This document shows, one piece after another, positions 1 to 7,160 of a stretch of 36,923 nucleotides of DNA (positions within the stretch are counted from its first letter, which is position 1; every line of letters begins with the position of its first letter). Both the position numbers and the translations under genes were made by a program. Source of the DNA: Nitrospirota bacterium (GTDB lineage Bacteria > Nitrospirota > Nitrospiria > Nitrospirales > UBA8639); NCBI GenBank assembly GCA_003228495.1, contig QIDY01000413.1, positions 1-36,923 of the forward strand, read 5' to 3'. The notes below the pieces were generated by a model, which had not been told where the DNA came from, did no database searches, and saw only the letters and a program-made list of their open reading frames with translations.

Positions 1-374
1 ACAACATCCCCTGTCATTATCCCCACGTTGTAGAAATATTTCGTGTTCGGCGTTAACCCCGTAATCTCAACGAGGCGATCCTTCACGGCAGCATTGGATT
101 CAGGGATGCTCGTGGTTCCGATGGCAGTCTGATTTAAGGGGGAGGGGTTGGGGGAGTTATCCACCCCATATTGCACCCGGCTATCGTCCGGGGAGGCCAA
201 GTCATCAGTCCGCCAAATAATGGTGATCGAAGTCGGCGTGGGCAACTGCAGATAGGGTTGACGAACCAGCGCAGCAAAGGCAGGCACGGCAGCCCCCAGA
301 AGGACAACGAGCAGGCAGCTCACCAAAACAACGCTCTGTCCCACACGAGTCCATGAGGCCAGTGTGTGTTTCAT
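1..374 (-). CDS. Purple acid phosphatase-like / metallophosphoesterase, N-terminal part (partial at left edge)
   Basis: Reading the minus strand from the ATG at 374 gives an open frame to the window edge (about 124 codons). Residues 1-36 form a clear signal peptide (Lys-2, a long Leu/Val core, then an Ala-rich AFA-type cleavage region). The next part, starting LVRQPYLQLPTPTSITIIW, matches the fibronectin-III-like N-terminal domain of secreted purple acid phosphatases and related metallophosphoesterases, ending in GLTPNTKYFYNVG. The catalytic metal-binding domain would lie outside the window, so enzyme activity is inferred only from this leader domain. A good ribosome site (GGAGAAGG) lies about ten bases before the ATG. 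It starts 36 bases after the stop of the TPR gene on the same strand, so the two are probably co-transcribed. A different FN3-type exported protein is possible. Confidence 0.75.
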   Translation of the reverse strand, partial: MKHTLASWTRVGQSVVLVSCLLVVLLGAAVPAFAALVRQPYLQLPTPTSITIIWRTDDLASPDDSRVQYGVDNSPNPSPLNQTAIGTTSIPESNAAVKDRLVEITGLTPNTKYFYNVGIMTGDV

Positions 375-410
375 GACTGTAGGCCTTCTCCCGCTTCTCA
401 TATCCAATGC

Positions 411-1496
411 TTACTCCCCTTGCCCTTTAAGAATTCCCAATAATTCCCTGGCCTCATCCAAATTCGGCGCCATCTGCACCGCCGACTCAAGGTCGCGTCT
501 GGCATCGGGCCGCTGACCCAGGGCCATGTACACTTTGCCGCGCAAGAGGCGATTGAGTGCAGTTGTTCGCTTTCTCAAGACCCGATTGGCTTCTGTTAAC
601 GCCTTTTCCTTGGCCATTCGTGAAGCGTCCTCTTGCCCCATCATGTCTAAGATCTCTGCACGGCGCAGGTACCATGCCGTCTTCACTGACGCTCGGGCCA
701 ATTCCTGGTCCACCAACTTCAACGCGTAGTCAAACTGTTGCCGCTTTATAGACACCCGAATCAGGCCTTTTTTCAACTGAAGGGCATTCCCCACGCGGGC
801 CAACCCTTCGCGATACCCGTTTGCAGCCAGGTCAAATTGCCCCAGCGATTCCTGAAGCTTTCCACGAGACAGGTAGAGAGGGGTCAAAGGACGGACGGTA
901 ATCGCAGAGGTGAAATCCTCGATGGCCATGTCAACCTTATTCATCCGCGAATGCACATACGCACGTTCCACCAAGGCAGTCAGCAACAAATTCTTGTCTG
1001 AGGTTCTCTCGGAGATTCTGGCTGAGGTGGTGCCCAGGATCCTGGCGGCAATCCCTCCTGAAACCTTCGCTGCCCCTTCATCCAAGAAACGATCCAAAAC
1101 CACTTCCGCCTCCACATCCCGCCTCAATGCCGAGAGGGTCAAACCGCGTTCAAGGAGAATCTCTTGATTACCGGGATCCAACCGATTGGCCCGATCAATA
1201 TCAGCTAAAGCGTTAATGAACTTTCCGTTTTTCCGATAGTTCCAGGCGCGTGTAATCAGTAGATCGACATCATTGGGATTCTTGGCGAGTTGTTCGGTAA
1301 TTTCTTGAATTTCCGGGTCTAGGCCCTCATGGGCAGAGGCCGGCGCCACAAAGAACAAGACCCAGACGACAAGCGCCACCCAGAAGATGACGAGTCGCGA
1401 ACTCCCGGCCCCAGGTCTCACTGAAGAACCTTCAAAGCCCGATGCATGGTTGCCACATTCTTCGCCTTTGCATAAATCGCGGCTCTTCTGCTTCAT
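411..1496 (-). CDS. Exported or membrane-anchored TPR-repeat protein
   Basis: A 361-residue protein. After a polar leader of about 34 residues comes a hydrophobic segment (about 35-55, ending APASA) that looks like a signal peptide or anchor. The remainder is helical with tetratricopeptide repeats: a pair at about 65-125 (with NPNDVDLLITRAWNYRKNGK and the LDPGN linker), more at 165-240, and a last one around 315-355 (MALGQRPDARRDLESAVQMAP). TPR proteins are protein-binding scaffolds; nothing here shows the partner. The long leader before the hydrophobic core suggests the true start may be further in, but I see no better codon. The next gene downstream is the purple-acid-phosphatase-like protein 36 bases away. 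GC looks higher than in most of the window. Confidence 0.8.
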   Translation of the reverse strand: MKQKSRDLCKGEECGNHASGFEGSSVRPGAGSSRLVIFWVALVVWVLFFVAPASAHEGLDPEIQEITEQLAKNPNDVDLLITRAWNYRKNGKFINALADIDRANRLDPGNQEILLERGLTLSALRRDVEAEVVLDRFLDEGAAKVSGGIAARILGTTSARISERTSDKNLLLTALVERAYVHSRMNKVDMAIEDFTSAITVRPLTPLYLSRGKLQESLGQFDLAANGYREGLARVGNALQLKKGLIRVSIKRQQFDYALKLVDQELARASVKTAWYLRRAEILDMMGQEDASRMAKEKALTEANRVLRKRTTALNRLLRGKVYMALGQRPDARRDLESAVQMAPNLDEARELLGILKGQGE

Positions 1497-2215
1497 CTCA
1501 ACTCTCCCTCATCATCTTCAGAATCTCGCTAACTCAGGCCGGGAATCTTTGATTGCCTCTCGATAGTTGAAAACCTTCGCTAGACTCTACATGAATTTAA
1601 TTGTCGATGCCATTAAAAATCTCTTAAAAGCCTTTAACTTTTTACCCCCAGCAATTTCAAGTGCGAGTCAAGACTAGCAGGTTTATTTGTCAGAAGTGAA
1701 CCCCCTAAAAGACGGATAAAAAAGGGTCGAAAAAGGGGTCGGGATCTTTTATTGGCCTGACGAATAGGAATGAATTGATAGAAGGAATGCTCTATCCTAG
1801 TTCTTTGGCCATTTGGCATGGGAGGTTTTCCTCAACCTGAAGAGAGCCCAACATTACGTTGGTTCAACATTCTGTGGGCACTCCAACAAGAGGAGGATTG
1901 TGCTAAATTTGTGCTAGAATACTTTCAATTTGATGGAATTAATGGAAATAATAGAATCAATAGAATCGAAGAAAAGTTGTGTAAAAACAAATATTTGCGG
2001 GAAACCAGACCAATCTCAATGAGTTAGTCATTCTTGTTGAAACGGATTTGTAAACCGCCGGTCGGAGGTTCGATTCCTCACGCCTCCATACTTTTTTCCT
2101 CAAATATTCAAGACCAGCTCTCACATCGGTTCTGTCCTAATTCTCAATATCCCCATTCTACTAAACCTGCCCAGCTAAGGCGTTTTTCACTTATTGGTAA
2201 GGTAAAGGAGTCATT
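1497..2215. other. Gene-free AT-rich interval of about 720 bases
   Basis: This lies between divergent genes: the TPR gene on minus and the M3 peptidase on plus. I find no credible protein gene; open frames at 1634-1819 and 1818-2027 lack ribosome sites and recognisable content. It contains a short imperfect tandem motif near 1710-1740 (AAAAAGGGTCG then AAAAAGGGGTCG), runs of A/T around 1930-1975, and near its right end the tRNA-like fragment described separately. Promoters for both flanking genes must be here, but I cannot place them with confidence. Confidence 0.6.
2042..2088 (+). pseudogene. 3' fragment of a tRNA gene (probably tRNA-Thr, anticodon TGT); possible attachment-site remnant
   Basis: The 47 bases read as the 3' part of a class I tRNA. 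The anticodon arm has loop TTTGTAA (T33, anticodon TGT, A37) with three paired bases in the stem. A five-base variable loop (CGGTC) follows, then a T arm with loop TTCGATT and four paired bases (GGAGG against CCTCA, one mismatch), then CGCCTCC as the 3' acceptor strand and discriminator A. No matching 5' acceptor strand (GGAGGCG), D arm or upstream half is found, so it is not a complete tRNA. A 3' half standing alone is what integrase-mediated insertion into a tRNA gene leaves at the far end of an element. If the loop is instead read one base later the anticodon would be GTA (Tyr), but the short variable loop argues against that. Confidence 0.6.
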
Positions 2216-3979
2216 ATGTCATCTATTTTGCCATCCTGGAATCTGAAAGATTTATTACGCAATCCAACGAAAGATTCACGACGAATCGAGAAAGAGTTGG
2301 AATCTCGTATTGCGGCGTTTGAAGGACAACGGAATCGCCTCACTTCCAAAATATCGCATCAGACCTTCCAACACGTCTTGAAACAAGTTGAGGGCATTAC
2401 GGAACAGATGAACATACTTGGGGCATATGCGTTTTTGTGGTTTGCGGAAAATACAAAAAATCAAACCGCACGAGCCTTTGAGCATCAGGTTCAGAGTCGA
2501 TTGGCTCAGTTCTCCCCTCGCCTACTTTTCTTTGACCTGTGGTGGCAAAGCCTTTCGACAAAACAAGCCTGCCGTCTTTCCTCAGGCGCCACACGATATC
2601 GATATTACTTGAATACCCTCACACGTTTAAAACGCCATACGTTACGTGAGTCCGAAGAACGTATTGTGACCATCAAGAATACGACAGGTCGACAGGCCTT
2701 AGAAACCTTGTACGGAGTCACCACTAATAGCTTGAGTTTTCCACTCAAATATCAAGGCCGCACCAAGCAACTGACCCGTGAACAATTGATGAGTTACGTC
2801 CGTCATCCTTTGGCATCCGTTCGTCGAGGAGCCTATCAATCGCTTTTTAAAGTGTATGGGGCGCAACGAGACCTCTTGGGAGATCTGTATAAGCACTTGG
2901 TCCAAGATTGGGGCAATGAAGGCTTACAATTACGCCACTATTCTTCCCCCATTGCCGTTCGAAATATGGCCAATGATCTTCCTGAACAAGCAGTTGATGT
3001 GCTTCTCACAACTTGCCGGAAGAATGTTGGAATTTTTCAACAGTACTTTCTCCTCAAACGGCATCTTCTTAAGCTCAAAACTTTTCAGCGATACGATCTG
3101 TATGCCCCTTACAGTGCTAAAACACAGCGCTATACGTTTTCTCGTGCCAAGTGCATGGTAATGGAAGCCTACCAAAACTTTTCACCAAAACTCGCAGACC
3201 TGGCTTCTCGGGTTATTCGTGAAGAACATTTGGATGCGGTGATCCGTCCCGGAAAAATGGGTGGAGCCTTTTGCTATAGCGTCCGTCCTAAGCAAACTCC
3301 GTATGTGTTAGTGAATTTCACGGGTGAAGTCCGAGATGTTTCGACCCTGGCCCATGAGCTTGGGCATGCCGTTCACGCCATGTTGGCCGAGAACCATCCC
3401 GTTTTGACGTTCCACTCCGCCCTGCCTTTGGCCGAAACCGCATCGATTTTTGGAGAGCAATTACTCTCGGATTCACTGCTTTCTCAAGAACGTGATACGC
3501 AAGCCAAAGTGAGTCTTTTGCTCGGTCAACTGGATGGTGCCTATGCCACCCTAATGCGTCAGGCGTTTTTTGTTCAGTTTGAACGTGAGGCACATCGCCG
3601 AATTAACAAGGGTTCGACGATTGATGAGCTGGCAGAAATCTATCTCGCCTTACTACGGGAACAATTTGGACAAGCCGTGAAAGTTGGAGAGGAGTTTCGA
3701 TGGGAATGGTTAACGATCCCACATATTTACGCCAGTCCGTTTTATTGTTATTCCTACAGTTTTGGGAACTTATTAGTCCTGGCCCTCTTTCAACAATACA
3801 AAAAGGAAGGAACGACGTTTATTCCAAAATATTTAAAGTTATTGAGCGGCGGCGGATCGGCCGGTCCGCAAGAATTGCTCACTCCGTTACACGTGGATGT
3901 GAACTCGCGGAATTTCTGGCAGGGAGGATTTACACGAATTCAAGCCCTGCTGGATGAGCTTGAGCAGAACATGCCATAA
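2216..3979 (+). CDS. M3-family oligoendopeptidase (PepF/M3-like zinc metallopeptidase)
   Basis: A 587-residue cytoplasmic peptidase, close to the usual 590-600 of oligoendopeptidase F relatives. The HEXXH zinc motif is at residues 380-384 within LAHELGHAVHAML, and the third zinc ligand is expected in ETASIFGEQ (Glu407), the correct spacing for family M3. The N-terminal half is helical, as in the family, and probably restricts the cleft to short peptides. It has no signal peptide. The ATG at 2216 follows a strong AAAGGAG seven bases upstream. The gene stands alone on plus, converging on the cytochrome gene with only seven bases between stops. By family it degrades oligopeptides; specificity cannot be read from sequence. 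Confidence 0.92.
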   Translation: MSSILPSWNLKDLLRNPTKDSRRIEKELESRIAAFEGQRNRLTSKISHQTFQHVLKQVEGITEQMNILGAYAFLWFAENTKNQTARAFEHQVQSRLAQFSPRLLFFDLWWQSLSTKQACRLSSGATRYRYYLNTLTRLKRHTLRESEERIVTIKNTTGRQALETLYGVTTNSLSFPLKYQGRTKQLTREQLMSYVRHPLASVRRGAYQSLFKVYGAQRDLLGDLYKHLVQDWGNEGLQLRHYSSPIAVRNMANDLPEQAVDVLLTTCRKNVGIFQQYFLLKRHLLKLKTFQRYDLYAPYSAKTQRYTFSRAKCMVMEAYQNFSPKLADLASRVIREEHLDAVIRPGKMGGAFCYSVRPKQTPYVLVNFTGEVRDVSTLAHELGHAVHAMLAENHPVLTFHSALPLAETASIFGEQLLSDSLLSQERDTQAKVSLLLGQLDGAYATLMRQAFFVQFEREAHRRINKGSTIDELAEIYLALLREQFGQAVKVGEEFRWEWLTIPHIYASPFYCYSYSFGNLLVLALFQQYKKEGTTFIPKYLKLLSGGGSAGPQELLTPLHVDVNSRNFWQGGFTRIQALLDELEQNMP

Positions 3980-3986
3980 AAATCCC

Positions 3987-4418
3987 TCAGAATATACCAG
4001 CTTGCCGTTGAAGCCACCGGATATAGGCAATGACTTGAGAGACATCCTCTGGCACCATCCCTTCAATTTTCGGCATATTCCCAAACTTCCAATGATGGGC
4101 ACGGACACCTTGAGCTACGGCTCGTTGAAAGGCCATATCGGCATGATGATTCGGTTCATAAATTTTATGGACCAAGGGAGGCCCCTGGTTGGTGCCCTGC
4201 CCTTGAGGTCCGTGGCATTGAGAACAAAAGGTGTTGAATTTCGTTTCCCCTTCCTTTAATTCAGCCGGCAATGGTTTTTCAGTCGAAGCTAGAATGGTTG
4301 GCGATGATGCCGGCGAACTTTGTGCATTTGAACCATTCTCGGAGCATCCCAAAAAGAACATGCAACACAGACCGATCATGATCCTTTTGGTCGTATGCCA
4401 TATCAGCCGAGGTTTCAT
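3987..4418 (-). CDS. Class I-type mono-haem cytochrome c lipoprotein
   Basis: A 143-residue protein. It begins with a lipoprotein signal peptide (MKPR, hydrophobic core, FLGC with Cys25 as the lipid site), then a short Ser/Pro-rich linker. The haem-binding CSQCH is at 65-69, in context FNTFCSQCHGPQGQG. The likely Met axial ligand lies in GNMPKIEGM (Met115). The fold suggests a small electron carrier tethered to a membrane and facing the periplasm. The ATG at 4418 is preferred over upstream codons because AGGAGAGAAGG precedes it and the lipobox then sits at the usual place. Its start overlaps the queC stop by four bases (ATGA), so the two are translationally coupled. Partner enzyme unknown. 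Confidence 0.88.
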   Translation of the reverse strand: MKPRLIWHTTKRIMIGLCCMFFLGCSENGSNAQSSPASSPTILASTEKPLPAELKEGETKFNTFCSQCHGPQGQGTNQGPPLVHKIYEPNHHADMAFQRAVAQGVRAHHWKFGNMPKIEGMVPEDVSQVIAYIRWLQRQAGIF

Positions 4419-5125
4419 ACCTTCTCTCCTTTTGAACCAGAGCCCAAGATTGCCGGATCTGAGATCTGAGCTTCCTGGAAACCCTCTTGACGAATGAGAC
4501 AACTATCACAATGTCCACAAGGACGATGATCAGCTCCAGGTTGATAACAACTATTCGTTAATTGAAAGGGCACATGGAGTTCCTGGCCTTTTTGAATAAT
4601 CTCGCGTTTTGTCATGAAAAGCAACGGGGCCACGATTTCAATGGGCGTTCCCTCTTGTCCTAAACGGGTTCCTTGTTTGGCAACTTCCATAAAGGCCTGA
4701 ATAAATTCCTGGCGGCAATCGGGATAGCCTGAATAATCTCGTATATTCGCCCCGAAGAAAATTTTTGTAGCATTCAAGACTTCCGCATAGGCTAAGGCTA
4801 AACTCAGAAAAATCATATTTCTGGCAGGCACATAGGTCACTGGAATCCCATGCTCCCGTTCCCTGGAAAGTCGATCGGTCGGCACGGGTATCTCATCCGT
4901 CAATGCAGACCCACCGAACATTCGCAAATCCAGTTGAAGAATCTTGTGATCTTGCACGCCCAGCCATGTGGCAATACCTTTGGCACATTCAATTTCATAT
5001 TGATGCCGCTGACCATAATCTATCGTCAAAAGATACAGATCAAATCCTTTCGCCTTGGCCATTGCCGCCATGACCGTGGAATCTAACCCGCCGCTCGCCA
5101 ATATGACCACAGGGATAGTTGCCAT
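4415..5125 (-). CDS. queC: 7-cyano-7-deazaguanine synthase (preQ0 synthase)
   Basis: A 236-residue enzyme from the chosen ATG at 5125. It converts 7-carboxy-7-deazaguanine to preQ0 with ATP and ammonia, on the path to queuosine in tRNA. The ATP-pyrophosphatase loop SGGLDST is at residues 11-17. The four zinc cysteines at the C-terminus are present (Cys193, Cys203, Cys206, Cys209, in CGHCDSC context). VPARNMIFLSLA and GANIRDYSGYPDCR are family motifs. An upstream in-frame ATG at 5188 would add 21 residues without family character; the one at 5125 follows AGAGAGAAG. It overlaps the downstream cytochrome gene by four bases. No other queuosine genes are nearby. Confidence 0.95.
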   Translation of the reverse strand: MATIPVVILASGGLDSTVMAAMAKAKGFDLYLLTIDYGQRHQYEIECAKGIATWLGVQDHKILQLDLRMFGGSALTDEIPVPTDRLSREREHGIPVTYVPARNMIFLSLALAYAEVLNATKIFFGANIRDYSGYPDCRQEFIQAFMEVAKQGTRLGQEGTPIEIVAPLLFMTKREIIQKGQELHVPFQLTNSCYQPGADHRPCGHCDSCLIRQEGFQEAQISDPAILGSGSKGEKV

Positions 5126-5506
5126 ATGTTCTTCTCTCTGTTCTACGACGTTTTCCGTATAGCGAACACCATCCACATAAGGAACCACTTGAACGAGATC
5201 TTATCCCTCAAGACATTCAGGATATCAGGAGATTATGGGAAAGGGAGGCCTACGCATCTTCACCATGAGCAGCTAGATACAGATGGGAAAACAGGCACTA
5301 AGGGTTCGCGAAACAATAACTTCCCAGAATTCGCGCCAAGATTTATGTCAGGTTGGGTCGATCTGAGGGAGCACAACCGGAGACGTCACATGGCCGACGT
5401 TGAGGATTGTGCAGGTGGAAATCGGCCCAAGCTGGCCTGAAGATTGGAATGAGAAAATGGGAAGTTATTGTTTCGCGAGCCCTAAGGAAAGAATCATGAT
5501 GGGCGA
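5126..5506. other. Intergenic region between the dksA-like gene and queC
   Basis: A gap of 381 bases with no credible gene. Its right half is taken up by the inverted-repeat element at 5298-5486; the left 170 bases presumably hold the queC promoter and leader. I see no match to a preQ1 riboswitch. Confidence 0.6.
5298..5486. repeat. 189-base element bounded by 29-base inverted repeats (MITE-like or long hairpin)
   Basis: The left arm is 5298-5326 and the right arm 5458-5486. Read as reverse complement the arms match at 27 of 29 positions, including a perfect 20-base core (5307-5326 against 5458-5477: CGCGAAACAATAACTTCCCA). The 131 bases between hold no gene; a small internal hairpin (ACGTC/GACGT) is possible around 5382-5402. 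No target-site duplication is evident. The right arm starts 20 bases past the dksA-like stop, so it could also fold in that transcript. Either a small non-autonomous mobile element or a structured RNA/termination region. Confidence 0.65.
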
Positions 5507-6016
5507 TCACGAGCGTTGTTCCGATCGCTCAATTTTTTCCATTAATTCACGTTTGGATTGGCACTCGACACATAAGCGGGCAAAGGGCAACGCATAAAGA
5601 CGCTTTTCACTGATTTCTTCCCCACATTCCGCACACATCCCATACGTACCTTCGTTTAGACTATCTAAGGCATCGTCAATATGCTTTCGTTCCCGATTCC
5701 GCATTTCTTGGAGGGAAATCCCCATTTCACGTTCCAGATCCACCAAGGCCTGATCGCCGCTATCCATGGCGGCTTCTAGCCGGCGTTGCTGCTCTTCAGT
5801 GACAGATTGCCCCAATTGCTGTTTTATTTCTTGAATGAGGGCTTCACGTTTTACGAGCAGGATTTTCTTGAGTGATGCATGACGATTATCAGGCGCCTCT
5901 TTTTTAGAGGCCTCTTTTTTCTTGGTCGCTCTTGAAGAAGTTACCGCTGCAGTTGCGGCCTTTTTCACACGTGTCGTGGTAGTTTTTGCTTCCTTCTTCC
6001 CCGATCGTGCGGCCAT
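5507..6016 (-). CDS. DksA/TraR-family C4 zinc-finger protein with Lys/Ala-rich N-terminal tail
   Basis: A 169-residue protein. Residues 1-48 are a disordered Lys/Ala/Thr/Ser-rich tail. Residues 49-125 form a coiled-coil helical pair, and the C-terminal zinc finger has Cys128, Cys131, Cys149 and Cys152 (CAECG and CVEC). This is the DksA/TraR layout, proteins that bind RNA polymerase through its secondary channel and adjust initiation, often with ppGpp. Whether the acidic coiled-coil tip needed for DksA activity is conserved is unclear, so a general DksA/TraR-family call is safer than dksA. The tail is longer than in Enterobacterial DksA. The ATG at 6016 has AAAGGA about nine bases upstream. 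Confidence 0.88.
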   Translation of the reverse strand: MAARSGKKEAKTTTTRVKKAATAAVTSSRATKKKEASKKEAPDNRHASLKKILLVKREALIQEIKQQLGQSVTEEQQRRLEAAMDSGDQALVDLEREMGISLQEMRNRERKHIDDALDSLNEGTYGMCAECGEEISEKRLYALPFARLCVECQSKRELMEKIERSEQRS

Positions 6017-6133
6017 ACTTATATTCCTTTCTCCATTGGGAGGTTAACAAACAGGTGACCCTCCATGAGGACCAGACCTATGGATATGGGCACCCTAATC
6101 ATTCCACCAACGGCCATTCCTCATCTACTCCGG

Positions 6134-6649
6134 TTATGCATAGGTGATTAAGGAATGGATGGCACACCCATTCAATTTCTTTCGCCCGTCGAGCCCTGAT
6201 AATTCAACTAAAAAACCCACTCCGGCAATTTCTCCGCCTAATTGTTGGATCAAATGAACGGTGGCTGAAGCCGTCCCACCTGTGGCCAAAAGATCATCAA
6301 CAATAAGAACCGACTCACCTTCTTGAATCGCATCCCGATGAATCGCGAGAGAATTTGACCCATATTCTAAATGGTATTTGACTTCAAACACATCGGCAGG
6401 CAGTTTCCCCGGTTTTCGAACAGGCACAAATCCCGCGTTAAGATGATACGCTAAGGGACTACCTAGTATGAACCCTCGTGATTCGATCCCCACGACTTTG
6501 GAAATACCGGTGCCCTGATATTTTTGGACAAGATCATCAATAATGGCCCGAAGACAGATCGGTTCCTTTAATAGGGTTGTAATATCATAAAACAAAATCC
6601 CCGGTTTGGGGAAATCCGGAACTTCTCGAATGAACGATTTATAGTCCAT
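6134..6649 (-). CDS. apt: Adenine phosphoribosyltransferase
   Basis: A 171-residue enzyme that salvages adenine to AMP using PRPP, normal length for bacterial Apt. The N-terminal PDFPKPGILFYDITTLL and the PRPP-binding loop VLIVDDLLATGGTA (about 114-127) are diagnostic; GIESRGFILG and PVRKPGKLP are further family motifs. Cytoplasmic homodimer by family knowledge. The ribosome site is weak (only CCTTTAGAAAA before the ATG). It lies between the dksA-like gene and the haem gene group on the same strand, separated from the latter by a 172-base gap holding an inverted repeat, so probably a separate transcript. Confidence 0.95.
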   Translation of the reverse strand: MDYKSFIREVPDFPKPGILFYDITTLLKEPICLRAIIDDLVQKYQGTGISKVVGIESRGFILGSPLAYHLNAGFVPVRKPGKLPADVFEVKYHLEYGSNSLAIHRDAIQEGESVLIVDDLLATGGTASATVHLIQQLGGEIAGVGFLVELSGLDGRKKLNGCAIHSLITYA

Positions 6650-6679
6650 GTAATTTTCTAAAGGTTCTCATTTTGTAGC

Positions 6680-6789
6680 TCAGGTATTTAGGCTGAAGAC
6701 TGAAGGCTATCACTCAATACACAAAAACTTGGATGCTGACGCATGAGATTGGCCCCTAAAAGCCTTCAGCCTTCAGTCTATCCACCTGA
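6680..6789. repeat. 110-base element with 29-base imperfect inverted repeats (GACTGAAGGCTGAAGGCT type)
   Basis: The left arm 6680-6708 and the right arm 6761-6789 match as inverted repeats at 24 of 29 positions; the inner 20 bases match at 18 of 20. The arms contain the short internal repeat CTGAAG(A/G)-CTGAAGGCT. The spacer is 52 bases. It fills most of the gap between the acylphosphatase stop and the apt start. It looks like a REP/MITE-type dispersed repeat, or a large terminator-like hairpin for the haem-acylphosphatase transcript. It is unrelated in sequence to the element at 5298-5486. Confidence 0.6.
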
Positions 6790-6821
6790 AAAGTTATTTA
6801 TTTCCTTTGCACCATACTCAA

Positions 6822-7160
6822 TTATGGGTGAAGAATGGTAAACCCGTGAGTGTGCCTGTTTGAGTCTTTCCAGTCAACTAGGATTTTGGTCACGCTGGAT
6901 AATCGAGGGCCTTGTTCCAGAATCTTGAGAAAGGTCTCAAGCAGGAACCTTGGACCCTCAGCTTCCACTTCAACTGTTCCATTTTTGCGGTTTCGAACCC
7001 ATCCATGCAATCCTTTCTGAGTGGCGTGATACTGAGTAAATGCCCGGAAGCCCACCCCTTGGACTTCTCCAGTCACCACAACATGTACTCGAACGCATTC
7101 TTTGTCTTCCATGCTTTCTTGCTCCAAAGATGGGCTTGAATGGAAATGAGGGCTGATCAT
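6822..7160 (-). CDS. Acylphosphatase
   Basis: A 112-residue protein; the acylphosphatase domain covers about residues 22-110. The phosphate-binding loop GEVQGVGFR (31-39) supplies the catalytic Arg39, and GWVRNRKNGTVEVEAEG supplies the catalytic Asn57. It hydrolyses carboxyl-phosphate bonds such as those of acyl phosphates; the physiological substrate is uncertain. The ATG at 7160 overlaps the hemY stop as ATGA, supporting translational coupling; an internal Met17 start (7112) would give a more typical 96-residue enzyme and cannot be excluded. It is the last gene of the hemE-hemY group. Confidence 0.92.
   Translation of the reverse strand: MISPHFHSSPSLEQESMEDKECVRVHVVVTGEVQGVGFRAFTQYHATQKGLHGWVRNRKNGTVEVEAEGPRFLLETFLKILEQGPRLSSVTKILVDWKDSNRHTHGFTILHP

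Noticed and set aside
1634-2027. Two short open frames (61 and 69 codons) in the gap
   Set aside because: No ribosome sites, no recognisable composition, AT-rich non-coding appearance.
1820-2088. A full tRNA interrupted by an intron, with a 5' half near GGAGGTT at 1821
   Set aside because: The candidate 5' acceptor pairs only partly, no D-arm consensus follows, and the distance is not that of a known intron type.
5126-5297. A preQ1 riboswitch before queC
   Set aside because: No match to the compact preQ1-I hairpin and A-rich tail that I could find.
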